From Neckera pumila (lineage: Eukaryota; Streptophyta; Bryopsida; Hypnales; Neckeraceae), in contig OZ018410.1 in assembly GCA_963969595.1 (NCBI GenBank), positions 3,286,001 through 3,350,000 on the forward strand: a DNA stretch of 64,000 nt, read 5' to 3'. Positions within the stretch are counted from its first letter, which is position 1. Each line of letters opens with the position of its first letter. Positions 23,224 to 34,899 of the stretch are shown in pieces. The translations under genes and the position numbers were made by a program. The notes under the pieces were generated by a model. It ran no database searches, was not told the DNA's origin, and was given only the letters and a program-made list of their open reading frames with translations.

Positions 23224-24108
23224 CCCCTAAAGGACCAACATGCGTTGTTTGGCTACATAGAAATTTTGGGCAAGTATGTGTGACTGGAGTTATCTATACT
23301 TTTGGCCCAAATTTTAATAAAAGGTTGGGTTAAGGAATATCTTTCATATACAATAAATTTCATGACATTTGGAAATGTGAGTAAAAAATTATGGCCTAAT
23401 ATATTAATTTCTTTCGTAAATGGGCATTCAGGGCAGATAAAAAAAAATCACTCTTTTCAAAAACAAAAATTTGAAATTGGTTTTCTAGAGTTATATATAA
23501 GTGGAAAGCTCTTAATCATTTTATTTTTATCAATGAGTCAAAAGTTATGAGGATTTTTAGTTTGCGAGCAGTTATGGATCCTCTACTCTAAAATAAACTT
23601 TGAGGTTCTTTATCTTACTCAATTTTCAATATTTTGAAAAAAATCAAATCACAGGATGCAAATTGTTATTAAAACATTGCAACCATTTGGATTGGCATTT
23701 TCCAGTTCCATAATTAAGTTCTTAACAAATTTGTATTTTGAATCATTCTCTACTACTATCAGCTTACTATTTTTTTCCTATATGTTGTACAATTCCAAAT
23801 GATCCGAAATTTTTCAAGCATGTAGCCAACTTTTCTAGGTAAAAAGATCCAACGAAGCACCACAACTTTGGACATTTTTTCACAGAAAAGTGAGGTTGTG
23901 AAGTGCTGCTGCCCTGCTTTTTGCATGGCCAAAAAAATGATTTCATTGAATTTGAATGCTTATATCTTGCAATCCACTTAGTGGAACTTTCTGAAAATTG
24001 TATCACATGTTCTCAAGTCAGCATACTATAAGAGCCTACGATTACATGTGTCAAAACAAATTTATTTTAGAAAATTTGGTACTTGTTCTAGAAATGGAAG
24101 TTTTGGAA
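23224..24108. mobile_element. CCCC/GGGG element P3, right end lost
   Basis: The left end CCCCTAAAGGACCAACATG is intact and follows TTGA (23220-23223). The empty counterpart near 18,467 reads TTAA at this point. The element runs to about 24,108, where the last ~45 bp and about 135 bp of host flank are deleted. The end sequence is closest to the right end of P8. Confidence 0.7.
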
Positions 24109-24252
24109 GTTTTTGAAATACTTTCGCATGATAGACTCCAATATGCTATTGTTACCCTTAACACACAACTCGTTTTCATTTGATTTCATAATGCATTGCA
24201 CATCTTTGCTCAGCCTCTCTCTACATAGAGATCCACCATTTTCAAATTGCAG

Positions 24253-24315
24253 GCTATCATACAGAGGATTTATGGATGCAGTAGATCCTGAAGCTGATTT
24301 GGCCATCATCAATGG
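24253..24315 (+). other. Exon-like remnant conserved in three copies
   Basis: A 63-nt stretch lies between a good acceptor (tcaaattgcag) and a good donor (gtaagt). Its open frame reads GFMDAVDPEADLAIING. Related, changed versions exist near 36,737 and inverted near 18,733-18,905. I could not join it in frame to a neighbouring exon and the other copies carry many replacements, so it is probably a relic. Confidence 0.3.
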
Positions 24316-26565
24316 GTAAGTTTTGTAGAGTGGCAACACATTGCCTGCTCCACAAGTGAAATGGGCAATTTGATACCAAAGTAGGACAAGCAAATCCGAC
24401 CCTGTCCTCAATCATACTTCATTCTACTTAATTAGGGTTTGGATTGAAGGGCTCGTTGTCTTCTGCTGTCAATGCTCTTGTTCTTGCAAATATTGACCGG
24501 TTGCTTTCTTCCAATCGAAGGATGAAGTCACATGCGGTAATGGCAGAGTCACAGAACAAAACCACACAAGGCCAATTGAGACTAACTTACAGTATGGTTT
24601 TGGATATGGGTACTCAGTCAGTATTCAAGGAGTTTACGTGACGGACTGGCCGGCATCAATTGGGGTCCTGAATTAATTGTAATTTCAGTCTGACTCTCTC
24701 AATTTCAAAATGAGCTGGAGTGGAGAATGATCAGTTGGTTGCGTAGACATGAGTTAGAAGTTTTCATGTTTGTATGTTGGTGTCCGCCTTGTTAGCATAC
24801 AATTGTGAACTGTGTATATGGCTACTGCGCTTCTGACTTTGGGAGAGAAGGATGGTTGTATGATGCAATTTTTAGGGATTTCAGCATAAACTTGATACCA
24901 CTGGTGATCTAAGCCCTGCTGCTTGTCAAGCAAGGAAAGACAGTTGGTCATAAAAAAACCTCAAACTCAGAGGAGGAGAATTTTCATGTTTCCATTCATA
25001 GAGAAATAGGATTCCATTTCCAGTCTCCAATTTGATTTACGTTTAACCCCTCAATTCCAAAGACCTTTTCTATTTGCATCAAAGATATTATTTCTATTAC
25101 AAGGAGAAAATAATTGAATTTTTTTTTCTTTTTTTCTTTTTTTTTTGTATCTAATCATAGGATTTTGTACTAGATTGGTATAGGATGTATAGATGTGGAA
25201 GAAATTTTAGAAACTTTGATTGCATAGATTGCAAGATATTGTGTTTAAAGTGAAGAAAACAAGTTTGTTTGCACTTTGTGGGACTTGATTATAAGACTTT
25301 GAGTTTTTTTAACTTATGATTGTTTGCAATATAAATTTTGAATCTCTATTTTTTTTATTTTGGAGAATAGAATTGAGAGTTTCAAGTAAAGAAACTCAAA
25401 AACCAACAACTTGATTTTTCAATTTTTTTCAAAAGGTTAAAAAGTAACAGGTACAAAATACAATTAAAGTCTAAATTGTTAATAGCTCTAAGATGGAATT
25501 GAAATACACTAATCCGAATGGTGAGATTTTTTTAGCCAAAGGATTGATCCTAATAGAAGTTTTTTTTGAAAATTGAATTAAAAAACAAATTCAACATGTT
25601 GTTTTGTCAAGAAGATAGAAGGATTGCTTGCAAACAAGAAGCTTTATACGTTTTACATCACTAATTCAAATGGAATGTACCAAAGTTTTCTATGTAGGCA
25701 AAAATGTAATTTATAAGAAACAAACAAAAAATACGGAGTAGTTATTTTAAGCTTTTGCAATTGCTTTTTTCCTACCTAGACCTTAGGGTGGCACAACTTT
25801 TGTTCCTAGGTATGGATTAAAATGAAAGTTGTGTTCATTCAAAGCTAACATGATATTCTATCTTCAACAATTGTTTCAAAAAAACTTATCAAAAATTGAT
25901 TCATAGAAACTTGCGTGAACCTTCACGTGTCCTTTCAAAGGAAACTTGGGAATTTAGGGCTTAGGGTTGTGTAGTTTTTCTACTTTTTACAAAGTTTCGT
26001 TAAGTCCCATGACAAGTGTTAAGTTGAAAAAATATGCTACTCTTTTATCATCTAATTATAATAATGTTATTATACTAAAATGGAATTTATTAAATAATCT
26101 TTTATTAATTCTCAATGGTTAATTATGATCAATCAGTGATCTATGATTGTTCCTTCTTTTATTCGATATTTTCTGATCATTACCATTTTGTAATTTCAGA
26201 CGATTTAATCATTTTTAGCCCTAAAACTGATTCTTTGTTGATTATTTGATAAAACATAGAGTTTTAGAATTCAAAATTTCGTAATTATTTTTAAATTTTT
26301 TATTAACTTTTATTTACAATTTTATTCTTATTTTTTTTCTCATTAATCAATTACAATCAATCAGTCTGTGATCTATGATTATCCATTATCTTATATAAGA
26401 ATTTTTATTCACTACCATTAAATACTTTATAGCTAATATAATTGATTTTAAGATTTTATTCATGAATTTATTATGACAAGTATTCTAAAATTATCAGTGT
26501 TCCAAGACATTTTTATATACACAACCAATTCCATGCGGAAGTGCCCTTGTGGAACACACACAGAT

Positions 26566-26602
26566 ATATGTATGTATGCATGCATGTATGTACGTGCGTA
26601 TG

Positions 26603-26632
<30 letters not shown>
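26566..26632. repeat. (GTAT)n microsatellite
   Basis: A run of GTAT units with a few GCAT/GTAC interruptions. The partner copy near 42.0 kb has only a short remnant (acatccatacatatg), so the tract expanded in copy C or shrank in copy B. Confidence 0.85.
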
Positions 26633-26633
<1 letters not shown>

Positions 26634-27950
26634 CTTTTCTACTTAACTCTAGATAAAATCTAAAAAAGGAATTATGGAACAATGTTTGACACTAATCTTT
26701 TACGATCCCTACCCTCTTTGAACTTTGTTCATAATTTTGGATTGGAGACTTCAATTTATAAGATGATTTTTGAATGTGAAAATTAACTTCATTTTCTCAC
26801 ATTTTCAAATGATCAAATTTTGAAAAAAACACTTTATGATGCTTAAACGAGATTTGAAGTTTTGCTATGAAGACAATTAGTGCATTAAACTTGACTTTGA
26901 GTGCTTTAGCTCTTACATGAACTGCCTTCATCCCAAAATAAATCCAGGGTTTCTTGGAAATGGCTAGATTAAAGTGTGGGTTGTTATATTCAAGAGATGG
27001 TGCAATTACTGTAGCTTTTGGACAACCTCATTAGGCATGAAAGGATGGAAGTCAACTATGAAGTGGCACATGTTGAAAAAGGCATTGAAATTGAAAAAAT
27101 TTCCCACTTTTTGGGATTGCTCTAGTGCTATGATTTTTGTTCAATCTCAAATGGACGCTCATGCTGTAAATTCCGATGGCATCTTCTAAATTCAATTCCA
27201 ATGATGCCTAGTCATTCAAATTCGGAAAATTTGTTTCAAAGAGCTTTGATCAAGTGCTCCTTTTACTCAACAGTGTCAAAAAAATATATGAATTGAATTT
27301 AAAATACTAAATTTCTATAAAAGTGGATGTCAAACCTATACTTTTCTAATTCTATTAACTTTTTGAAAAGGTAGTGTCAAAACCATGTCAAAAGTCCTAC
27401 ATTTCCTAATTTTATTAATTTTTTGAAAAGGTAATATGGCCTCTAAAATCAAGTGATTTTTCGAAAATTTGTGTGTGCAAAAGTGGTGACAATCCTAAAA
27501 AGAGTTTTGATCCATTTTGAAAGTCCATAAGATTAATAGTTTGCCTTATCCACTTCAACTTCTGCTCCACTTGACTTTGCTCTTCCTCTTATTTGTGTAT
27601 GAATCAATTTTAATGGTCATCACTTGAATTAAAATCTAAATTAGGCACTATGATCACATCCCGGATCACACCACCCTTCTTTTGTATCACGGAGCACCTG
27701 GTTGGTAGTTTCAGGTGCATAGCAAAGTCATGTATATGCACTTGTGTCTTATGTGATTACGAAAGAAATCTTCAAAGAAAGAAGTGGGAAGCTAGTTCCA
27801 AATTTCCGATAATTCTGACCACTTGAAAGAATAATGCCAATAGTATTGTGTCATTCCTCAAATTTTTGAGGGTAAAAATCTCTAATCTACTATTGGAATA
27901 ACAACTAGTCATCCATACATGAGATAAAATGTGGGAAGGTAAAGACATTC

Positions 27951-29120
27951 ATCCCTTTCTAAAAAAACTAGTTACAAGACACATCCATGGACCTAGTAGT
28001 GCACTCTAACAATACACATTGGTTTCTAAAACATTAAACACCACATCCATTAGAAATAAAATAAAAAATAATAATAATAAATATAAAATAAGAATCCGAT
28101 GTGGCACTACTAGTGCCACGTCAAATTGGCAATTTCAAATATTTTTATAATTTTATAATCTTGTTCTCTAAAAAACAAAATACTTTTTTAAATTTTTTAT
28201 GTATTTGCACCGCGGGGGGTGCCAAAAATGAGAGCCTCATCCTTATGCAGGGTTCTTATTTTTTATAATGATGCAACTACTCAAGAATCAAGATACATTT
28301 GATTTCTAGCATCAGCACAAATGAACCGCCTTTCCAACTCCTACCTCACACACTCTGACTTAACTTATGTACTAGAAATTCACCTCTCAAGGTGACCATG
28401 CCTTCCATAGGGCCCGCACTATGCATTTTTTATCCTGAAGAATGGAATTGAGAATCTTGTGTGAATTGTTTTTTAAACCAACACCTTGATTTTCTCTATT
28501 TAAAATTATTAAAAACAAGTAGGTACAGGTTAAAATCAAAATCTAGATTGTTAACAGCTCTTAGGACTTTAGAGATTAGAAAGGCTTTAACTTTTGCATT
28601 TGGACAAAGTGGTTGGGTAACATGATAAACTAACAAAAAATAATATGATATTTTTTTTTAAATCTACATATGGAAGCACACAAACTTATAAATGGTTTGT
28701 TAATTGTCATAGGAATGGTTTGTTAATTATCACAGAAAAGGTTTGTTGACTGTCATAGGAATGTTTTTTCACATATTCTTCCAAATTATGAAATATTTAA
28801 AATATATTAGGATTATCCTACAAGTTTTGAAACCTAAGAATCAATGCTAATTTGACAAACAAGGGCTTTGTTGGAAATCGTATTGTGATCATTTATACTT
28901 TGTAAATTTGATGCATATATGTGTGGAAGTTCATGAATTTATATATTTTAGGTTAAATAATTTTCTAAAGTATAAATGTGTAAAGTGCTAAATTATAAAC
29001 TCATGAAACTGTAAGAGAAGAAGGTCTAATGTAATGAAGAAGACTTTAAAGAAATATGGCCTAATGCATCCTAAATGAAGCACTTGGCAGGGTTTAAAAG
29101 GCTAAAGACCTCATACAAAA
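27951..29120. other. Intergenic DNA between duplicated blocks, no gene seen
   Basis: AT-rich sequence with no recognisable ORF. It holds a palindrome GTGGCACTACTAGTGCCAC near 28,098 and a three-copy tandem repeat of about 23 bp (GGTTTGTTAATTGTCATAGG) at 28693-28763. Confidence 0.45.
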
Positions 29121-29263
29121 TATGGGGAATTTGGTAATTTTAATGACAACATTTTGTGTGCCATTTTGACCATCTTGGATAAGTATAGATTTCAAAACAA
29201 GCGGTCTCAACTATAAAAGTGCCAAAGTTCCGGAATGACGCCATTTTAATAAAATTCACCATA
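29121..29263. mobile_element. Small TIR element (GGGGAATTTCGTT family), decayed copy
   Basis: A 143-bp relative of the copies at 9469, 15076 and 32985, with ends TATGGGGAATTTGG and AAAATTCACCATA. It is more diverged and slightly shorter than the intron copies. Confidence 0.7.
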
Positions 29264-29568
29264 AATGAATGAAAGGACACATAAATGTTGGTGGACTTTT
29301 TAACGGCTACCATCACAAATATAGTGTAGCTCATGAATACATTGGATAGAAAAAAAGAGTCAAATTTTTGTAGAAGTCAATGGCTACAACAATTGAAGTC
29401 AAGTGAAATTAAAGTCTCATAATGTTTATAATCTTATAAATTTGAAGTCATATATCATACACCACCAAATAGTCCAATAATTCTATATGGTGAAATAAAG
29501 GAGGTACTTCATTGATGAGTTGTAAAAAGTAGATGTGGAAGGTCATTGTTATCCATCCATCCTAAAAG

Positions 29569-29789
29569 CACTACAAGAAAATGGGGTGTTTTAAGTGAGT
29601 TTTTAAGTATAGTCTTAGATATAAGGTTTTAAGTAATGACCTTTAACGCAATTTTCAACAAAATTTTATTAAAAACACATATCTTTCTAGTAAAGTTTTG
29701 GTTAAAATTGCCTTAAAGGTCATTCATAAAACCTTATGTCTAAGACTATAATTAAAAACTCATTTAAAACACCCCATTCTCTCGTAGTG
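29569..29789. mobile_element. CACTA-type foldback MITE with 3-bp duplication
   Basis: It starts CACTACAAGAAAATGGGG and ends CCCCATTCTCTCGTAGTG, flanked by AAG on both sides (29566-29568, 29790-29792). The CACTACAAGAAAA terminus and 3-bp duplication are diagnostic of plant CACTA (En/Spm) elements. Nearly the whole 221 bp is self-complementary and could form a hairpin RNA. Confidence 0.85.
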
Positions 29790-29924
29790 AAGACCAATGT
29801 AGAATAATTTGAAATAAGGCGGGAACTTGGTTGCTTGTAGAAAATGCAGTATTCATGTTTGCAATATAAGTTTCTGAAAAAGAAATAGGAAGTACCAAGT
29901 GGCAAAGTAGTTCTTCTATAATCG

Positions 29925-30130
29925 GAATAAGAAGACTCTAGACATTGGCTATGAGTTCAAAACACTTTTTCACTCCCAAAATTCATAGTAATTTCAATTC
30001 TAGGAACAAAATTATGAAAAAACTGGCAATCCTAATATTTCTTATTGTCTTACATGGAAAAAAATTTCATTGCCCCATATTCCTCATCATTTGTTCTAGA
30101 ATTCCTTATTGATCAGGTATAGACACCTCC
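29925..30130. mobile_element. Relic of the AGGTRGAGCCACCC element
   Basis: It shares phrases such as CTAGACATTGGCTATG and CCCAAAATTCATAGTAATT with the element at 9415-9969 in the same order. The left end is gone and the right end (ATTCCTTATTGATCAGG) is decayed. Confidence 0.55.
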
Positions 30131-30236
30131 AACTCCAGGCATATACATTCATTTCACTTAAAATGGATAAAATGGATATACTTCAACAGATTTAATGGAG
30201 AGGACTTGAAACAATAGTAAAACACGTAAGTATCTA

Positions 30237-30469
30237 TACAAAATAGTGAAATTAGGTTGCCTTACATGAGATAAACTACTTCATGGATCAAAGGTTGTTC
30301 TACATGGAGGTGCATGCCACTCTCTGAACCAAGTCTTGAATTGATGCACAAATTTAAGATATACACATGGCTCTGAATTGATTGCATCATTATACACAAG
30401 CAGTGAATATTTCTATAGTGTAGACTGTCGACAAATTAGTGTGGGGCAACCTAATTTCATTATTTTGTG
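30237..30469. mobile_element. TIR element, ACAAAATAGTGAAATTAGG family
   Basis: Inverted ends (ACAAAATAGTGAAATTAGG / CCTAATTTCATTATTTTGT) with TA on each side. About 233 bp. Two more copies lie at 44906-45155 and 58870-59087. Confidence 0.75.
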
Positions 30470-30534
30470 TAGAGCATTACTGCAGACTCCATCTTTCATG
30501 AAATCAATGCTTGAGCTCTCTTAACCCCTAAAGG

Positions 30535-31451
30535 ACCAAATGTCCGTTCAACAAAGAAGTGGAATTTTGGGCAGGTACATGCAGTCTCATCTTTTTGTCC
30601 TGATTTTTTGAAACTTTTTTTTGAAGATAGAAAAATTGATTATCTTGTGAAAGTATAATTTTTTTTTTCAATTGGCGCCCAGGAACAAAAGTTATACTCA
30701 AAATAGTGGAGAGGGGGGAAAGGGGGCGACAAAAAAAGTTTTCAAACATTTGAAGTTTTTTTGAATTTTTATTCTTATAGATTATATTTTTGTCTATATG
30801 GAATGCTTTGATTCATTCCATTGGATTTGTTATGAGAAACTTATAGACAATCTTGTTTTTTAGGCAATAAAGCATCTTCATGTAAAAATAACTTATAGGA
30901 TTCATTTCTGAATGCAATTTTTACAGTTTTTCAAAAAAAAAAATACATATAGTTTAGTTTTCTTGCTATAATAATCTCAGCATTGGGATTAGTGCATTTT
31001 AATTCCATTTAGAGATTCTAATATTAAAGATTTTCCTTCTATCTTGTACCTACTTCTACTAAACATTTTCTAAAAGTACAAAATTAGTTTTTTTTTGAAG
31101 TCTTGACTCTCAACTCAATTCTCCACCATAAAGATTTAAAGCTCAAAATTGTGTAGTGTAAAAAATTAAAGTTAAGAAGGTTCAAAGTCAAATAATGTAG
31201 TCCCGCAAGGCCGCAATGTATTGAAAAGCATGTTTTCTTCACTTTGAAGACAGATATCTTCCAATTTATGCGGTCAAAAATTCTGAAATTCTTTCCACAC
31301 ACTCTCATACAAGTTAGATGTAAGATCCTATGGTTAAATGTGAACAAAAAACAGTTTTTGAATTTTTTTGCTCTTTGCTATAGAAAATATAGAAATGGCA
31401 GCTTTGAGTGTTTTTTGACAGAAAAAAGGCCTTGGTGGCATGGTTTAGGGG
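30535..31451. mobile_element. TTAA-flanked CCCC/GGGG element P4
   Basis: A 917-bp element starting CCCCTAAAGGACCAAATG and ending GTTTAGGGG, flanked by TTAA (30531-30534, 31452-31455). Its right 300 bp equals the truncated element before gene A, so it was present before A and B separated. It ends 112 bp upstream of the TATA-like motif of gene B. Confidence 0.8.
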
Positions 31452-31562
31452 TTAAGCAGAAAAGTTTCTGTAAGCTTAATTCACCTCGCCATTGCTCTGT
31501 AAGATTTCCGCAATTTCTTCTGAGTTTGGAACGCTTCCGTCCATTCCATCCATTAAGTTCGA

Positions 31563-31569
31563 TATAAAA
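31563..31569 (+). promoter_or_regulatory. TATA-like motif upstream of ankyrin gene B
   Basis: TATAAAA in the same setting as at 13654-13660 for gene A; the surrounding 1.8 kb is nearly identical between the two genes. Use as a promoter is inferred. Confidence 0.3.
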
Positions 31570-32568
31570 GAAACACGTGCTTGCTGGAGGACTCACTGTC
31601 TGTAAGCGCCGGCCTCTTTTTCATAACACAAATGAACTGTCTGTACCCTTGTAATAAGAATAATTAATCCAAGAGTAGGTATCGGTGTTGCTGGGTTACC
31701 AACAAAATCTTTCTCCTCGGCCGGAGGACTGCAAGGCAATACAGTCATTTATTCAAAAGGGGCACAACAGGACAAACTAGTATTCCAGGTCTTCGTAGTT
31801 ATCGGACTTGTTTATATGCAATATCAATAAACATGGATATACAGACCACGGCACAGAATGTGTCAACCCTGATCCAGGATATCTGGTGTTCCTTGCACGT
31901 TAGCATGTGCAATAAGGAGCTCGTTGTGCACATTGCAACTATACAAGCTTCCATGATTCCAGCTAGCAGTAACAATTTTTATTTTATTTTGGCACGCCTT
32001 TTTAGTAAGGAGCTCGTACGTTGTGCTGTACTGCATTGTAGAGTAGAGTTGAGCCAGTCGTCTACCAATAAATGTGCGCTGCAATCGATCCTCTCGTTGT
32101 TAAATTCGATCTCACAGTCTGGTTTGATCGCCTCACAACTTCGTTTGCATCTTAATTCACATCGATGGTGCGTCTCATCCATTGGCAGTCCATTCTCGAT
32201 CTGGTTTGCTTGACATCGCGCGCTGAAGGGATCGGATCGAGGAGAGTACGTGACGCATGCACAGGTTTTGAAGCGATGGTGGACCTGAAGGTGTGGTCGA
32301 TGTGAGTGAGTTTCTTGAAGTAGAGCTTGGCGAATCGATTGACAGGATCGAGTTGGGCTGCATATGTCCGTGATCCTTCTTCAAGCAGACGTTTGTGAGG
32401 GCGGCAGATATTTTCGACCAGCGAAAGCTGTGTTGTGTTGATTCCTCGATTAATTCTTGGCTTTTCTACTTTTGCTGCTTGTCTGAGGCCGGTTAATTTC
32501 TGCACGGGCTTGTGGGGCTAGCGTCTTATTTATATTTTATACTCTTGCGGAGGCATTTATCAGAACAA

Positions 32569-34899
32569 ATGGAAGGCATTGTCGTCACCGACCCGGTGCC
32601 CGCGGTTGAGGTTAGAATGACTACCACTACTGGAATTTGAATGGAATTTGAAGGGTTTAGCAACGTCTTCACAGTTTATCTACATGACCAGCTTCGGTAC
32701 ATGCTTGAGCAATATTATTCAGCAAACATGCTTGAGCAAACTAGCTTTCGACGTCTACCAGCAAACATGCTCCAAGTTGTTGTTCAATAAATTGGACGAT
32801 GTTTATAGAAACGTTGAATGTGAACTTTGGAACCACATCTGAGTGTTCTCAGCAAACGTTGCTGCAAACCGTTTGGCTAAGGGGTGGTATCCTTGCGACT
32901 ATGAACATCCCGTCGCACTCCTGCTGCAATTGTGCCCTTGCATGAATCAGCAGACTGAATGTACCGACAACAGTGGTATGCAAATATGGGGAATTTCGTT
33001 GAAATGGCGGTATTCCGCGTGCCATTTTGACGGAGTGCCTTTTAGACCATATAGGACAGTTATAAATTTTAGAACGGCCGTTCTGAACTGTGAAAGTGCC
33101 AGAGTTCCGGAATGACGCCATTTTAATGAAATTCGCCATAAATATGTTGGTAGTACGTATTTTAGCAAGTGCAGTGTACGTGTGTTGGGATTCTTATGGT
33201 ATGGTTGTTGAGTGAAGCGGTGACGATTGCCTTTGCTTTGCAGGAGCCGGAGATCACTTCCGCTGCGACGGCGGGGCCCGGACCTGCAGAGCCACCGGCC
33301 TCCGACGGTAGTGGCGGAGGAGATGGTAATGAAGCATTTTGTCCATGGTCTCTGTCGAAAGACGAACAAGTGCGCAACTTGAAGGAGAATTGGAAAAGGG
33401 CTTCTGACTTGCCTCATGCATGGTTTATTAGTGGAGACGAATTCGACACGAGTCCCTGGTTTGCAGAAGTTGTGGAGCAATTACGAGATGATCCTTGTTT
33501 GGATATCCGCGAATTTAAAGTCGACGAATCGCTTATTGCAAACTATGGGTCCGGGGTCAGGATGAGATCCTTGGACTTGGCAATCTTGATGGGGGATCTC
33601 AAGATGGTTCAAAAGATCTTTGAAAGAAGCTCTAATCCAGATAAGCTAGTGTGCGGAGTGCCTGTGGATCCAAAGTGGGCTTCAAAACAGAACGTTTTTT
33701 ATACACCTCTTCACTTGGCCGTTGCCGGTGGGAATAGCCACATCGTGGATGTGCTCTTGGAGAAGGGCGCTGATGTCAATGTCCAACAATGGTGGATTGG
33801 ATCACCTTTACATCTTGCTTGCAAGATGGAAAATGTCACCATGTTGCTAAAACTTTTGGAAAAGGATGAAAAAGAGGGGAAACGGCCCCTCCATGTAGCT
33901 GTGCGAAATGCAAACATCAACTTCATGAAAAAATTGTCTGTTCAAAATGTCAATGCCATGGACCGCAAGAACAGGACACCGCTGCATTACCTTGCAGTAA
34001 GTCCATTTCACAGTTATGATAGCACAGAAGACGTTATAAAATATCTTGATGAGGATGGGAAACTTGACATGAAAGCTTTGGATGTTCGTGGTCTATCTGC
34101 CTTTTATGTGGCTGTTCTCCGTTGCAATACAAAATTTGTGATTGCACTTTTGGATTCCTTCAAAGATAAGATTCGATTGAATGAAGCATGCGACAAAGAC
34201 TTTGGACCTCCTATCCAAATTGCATTCGAAGGAGGAGAAATTTTTAAGGATATTGCGAGCGCGCTCATGGAATGTGATCCTGTCAAAGGCTACATGGAGG
34301 TACTATACAGAGATCGCCAAGTCTATGTGGATGCAGCCAATGCCATTCTTGTGGGTGCGGCTCTCATTGCTAGTGTTACCTTTGCTTCATGGTTGCAACC
34401 GCCGTTGAGTTATACATCCTATTTTGGAGAAGGACATTCAAGCTCTCTTCCTGCCCCTTCAACTTCCGACCTCAATTATGTGGATGTTGAACACAACATT
34501 GCACTTCGTGCATTTTGGATATTCAACGCCCTTTCCTTCTATTTTGCCATTGGAACCGTTGTTTGTGGTGCTCGATGTGTGTTACCAAGGAGCCATTTAT
34601 TCATCAAGAAAATTGTGGAGAAGCTCCGTACAAATCTTTTGGTGACTTCAATCCTCTTGGCATGTTCGGTGTTGTTTGTGATAATAGCATTTGCAATAGC
34701 TGGAACTATTGTATTGACACCATTGTTGAAGTATCAATGGTATATGATAGTTCCAACATTAGTTGGAGGGATGGTATGTATAATTAGTCTAGTTTTTTTG
34801 GTCAAAAGTATGGCAGATAATTACCTCGTTAAAAAGAGATCTTTTGTTGGAAGGATAGTGTTAAGTGCAATATTATTTTTAGAGGATGCTGGATATTAA
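32569..34899 (+). CDS. Ankyrin-repeat membrane protein with PGG-like C-terminus (gene B)
   Basis: Paralogue of gene A. Exon 1 is 32569-32610 (same 14 codons, one silent change) and exon 2 is 33244-34899, joined by a GT-AG intron, for 565 aa. Domain order is the same: Pro/Ala/Gly-rich leader, about five ankyrin repeats, the PGG-like AILVGAALIASVTFASWLQP stretch and four membrane spans. Promoter, exon 1, intron and leader are almost identical to gene A without any length change. The protein nevertheless differs in patches: residues around 66-80, an 11-residue shorter stretch before the TPLHLAVAGGN repeat, many single changes in the ankyrin repeats, and the last 25 residues. The membrane module is nearly unchanged. 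This suggests a conserved membrane output with varying recognition surfaces. The function is inferred from layout only. Confidence 0.85.
32985..33140. mobile_element. Small TIR element in the intron of gene B
   Basis: Orthologous insertion to 15076-15231 in gene A, with the same borders and length (156 bp). It was copied with the gene. Confidence 0.8.

Larger units (their letters stand above)
24113..27950. repeat. Long duplicated non-coding block (partner 36.6-43.7 kb)
   Basis: Apart from insertions, this stretch can be followed in order in the block downstream of gene B; examples are AGTCTGACTCTCTCAA (24.69 and 38.77 kb), ATCAATCAGTGATCTATGAT (26.13 kb) and GCATAGCAAAGTCATG (27.72 and 43.46 kb). 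No ORF is conserved between the copies, which argues against a gene. The block shows that copies C and B were duplicated together with 8-9 kb of flank. Confidence 0.7.
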
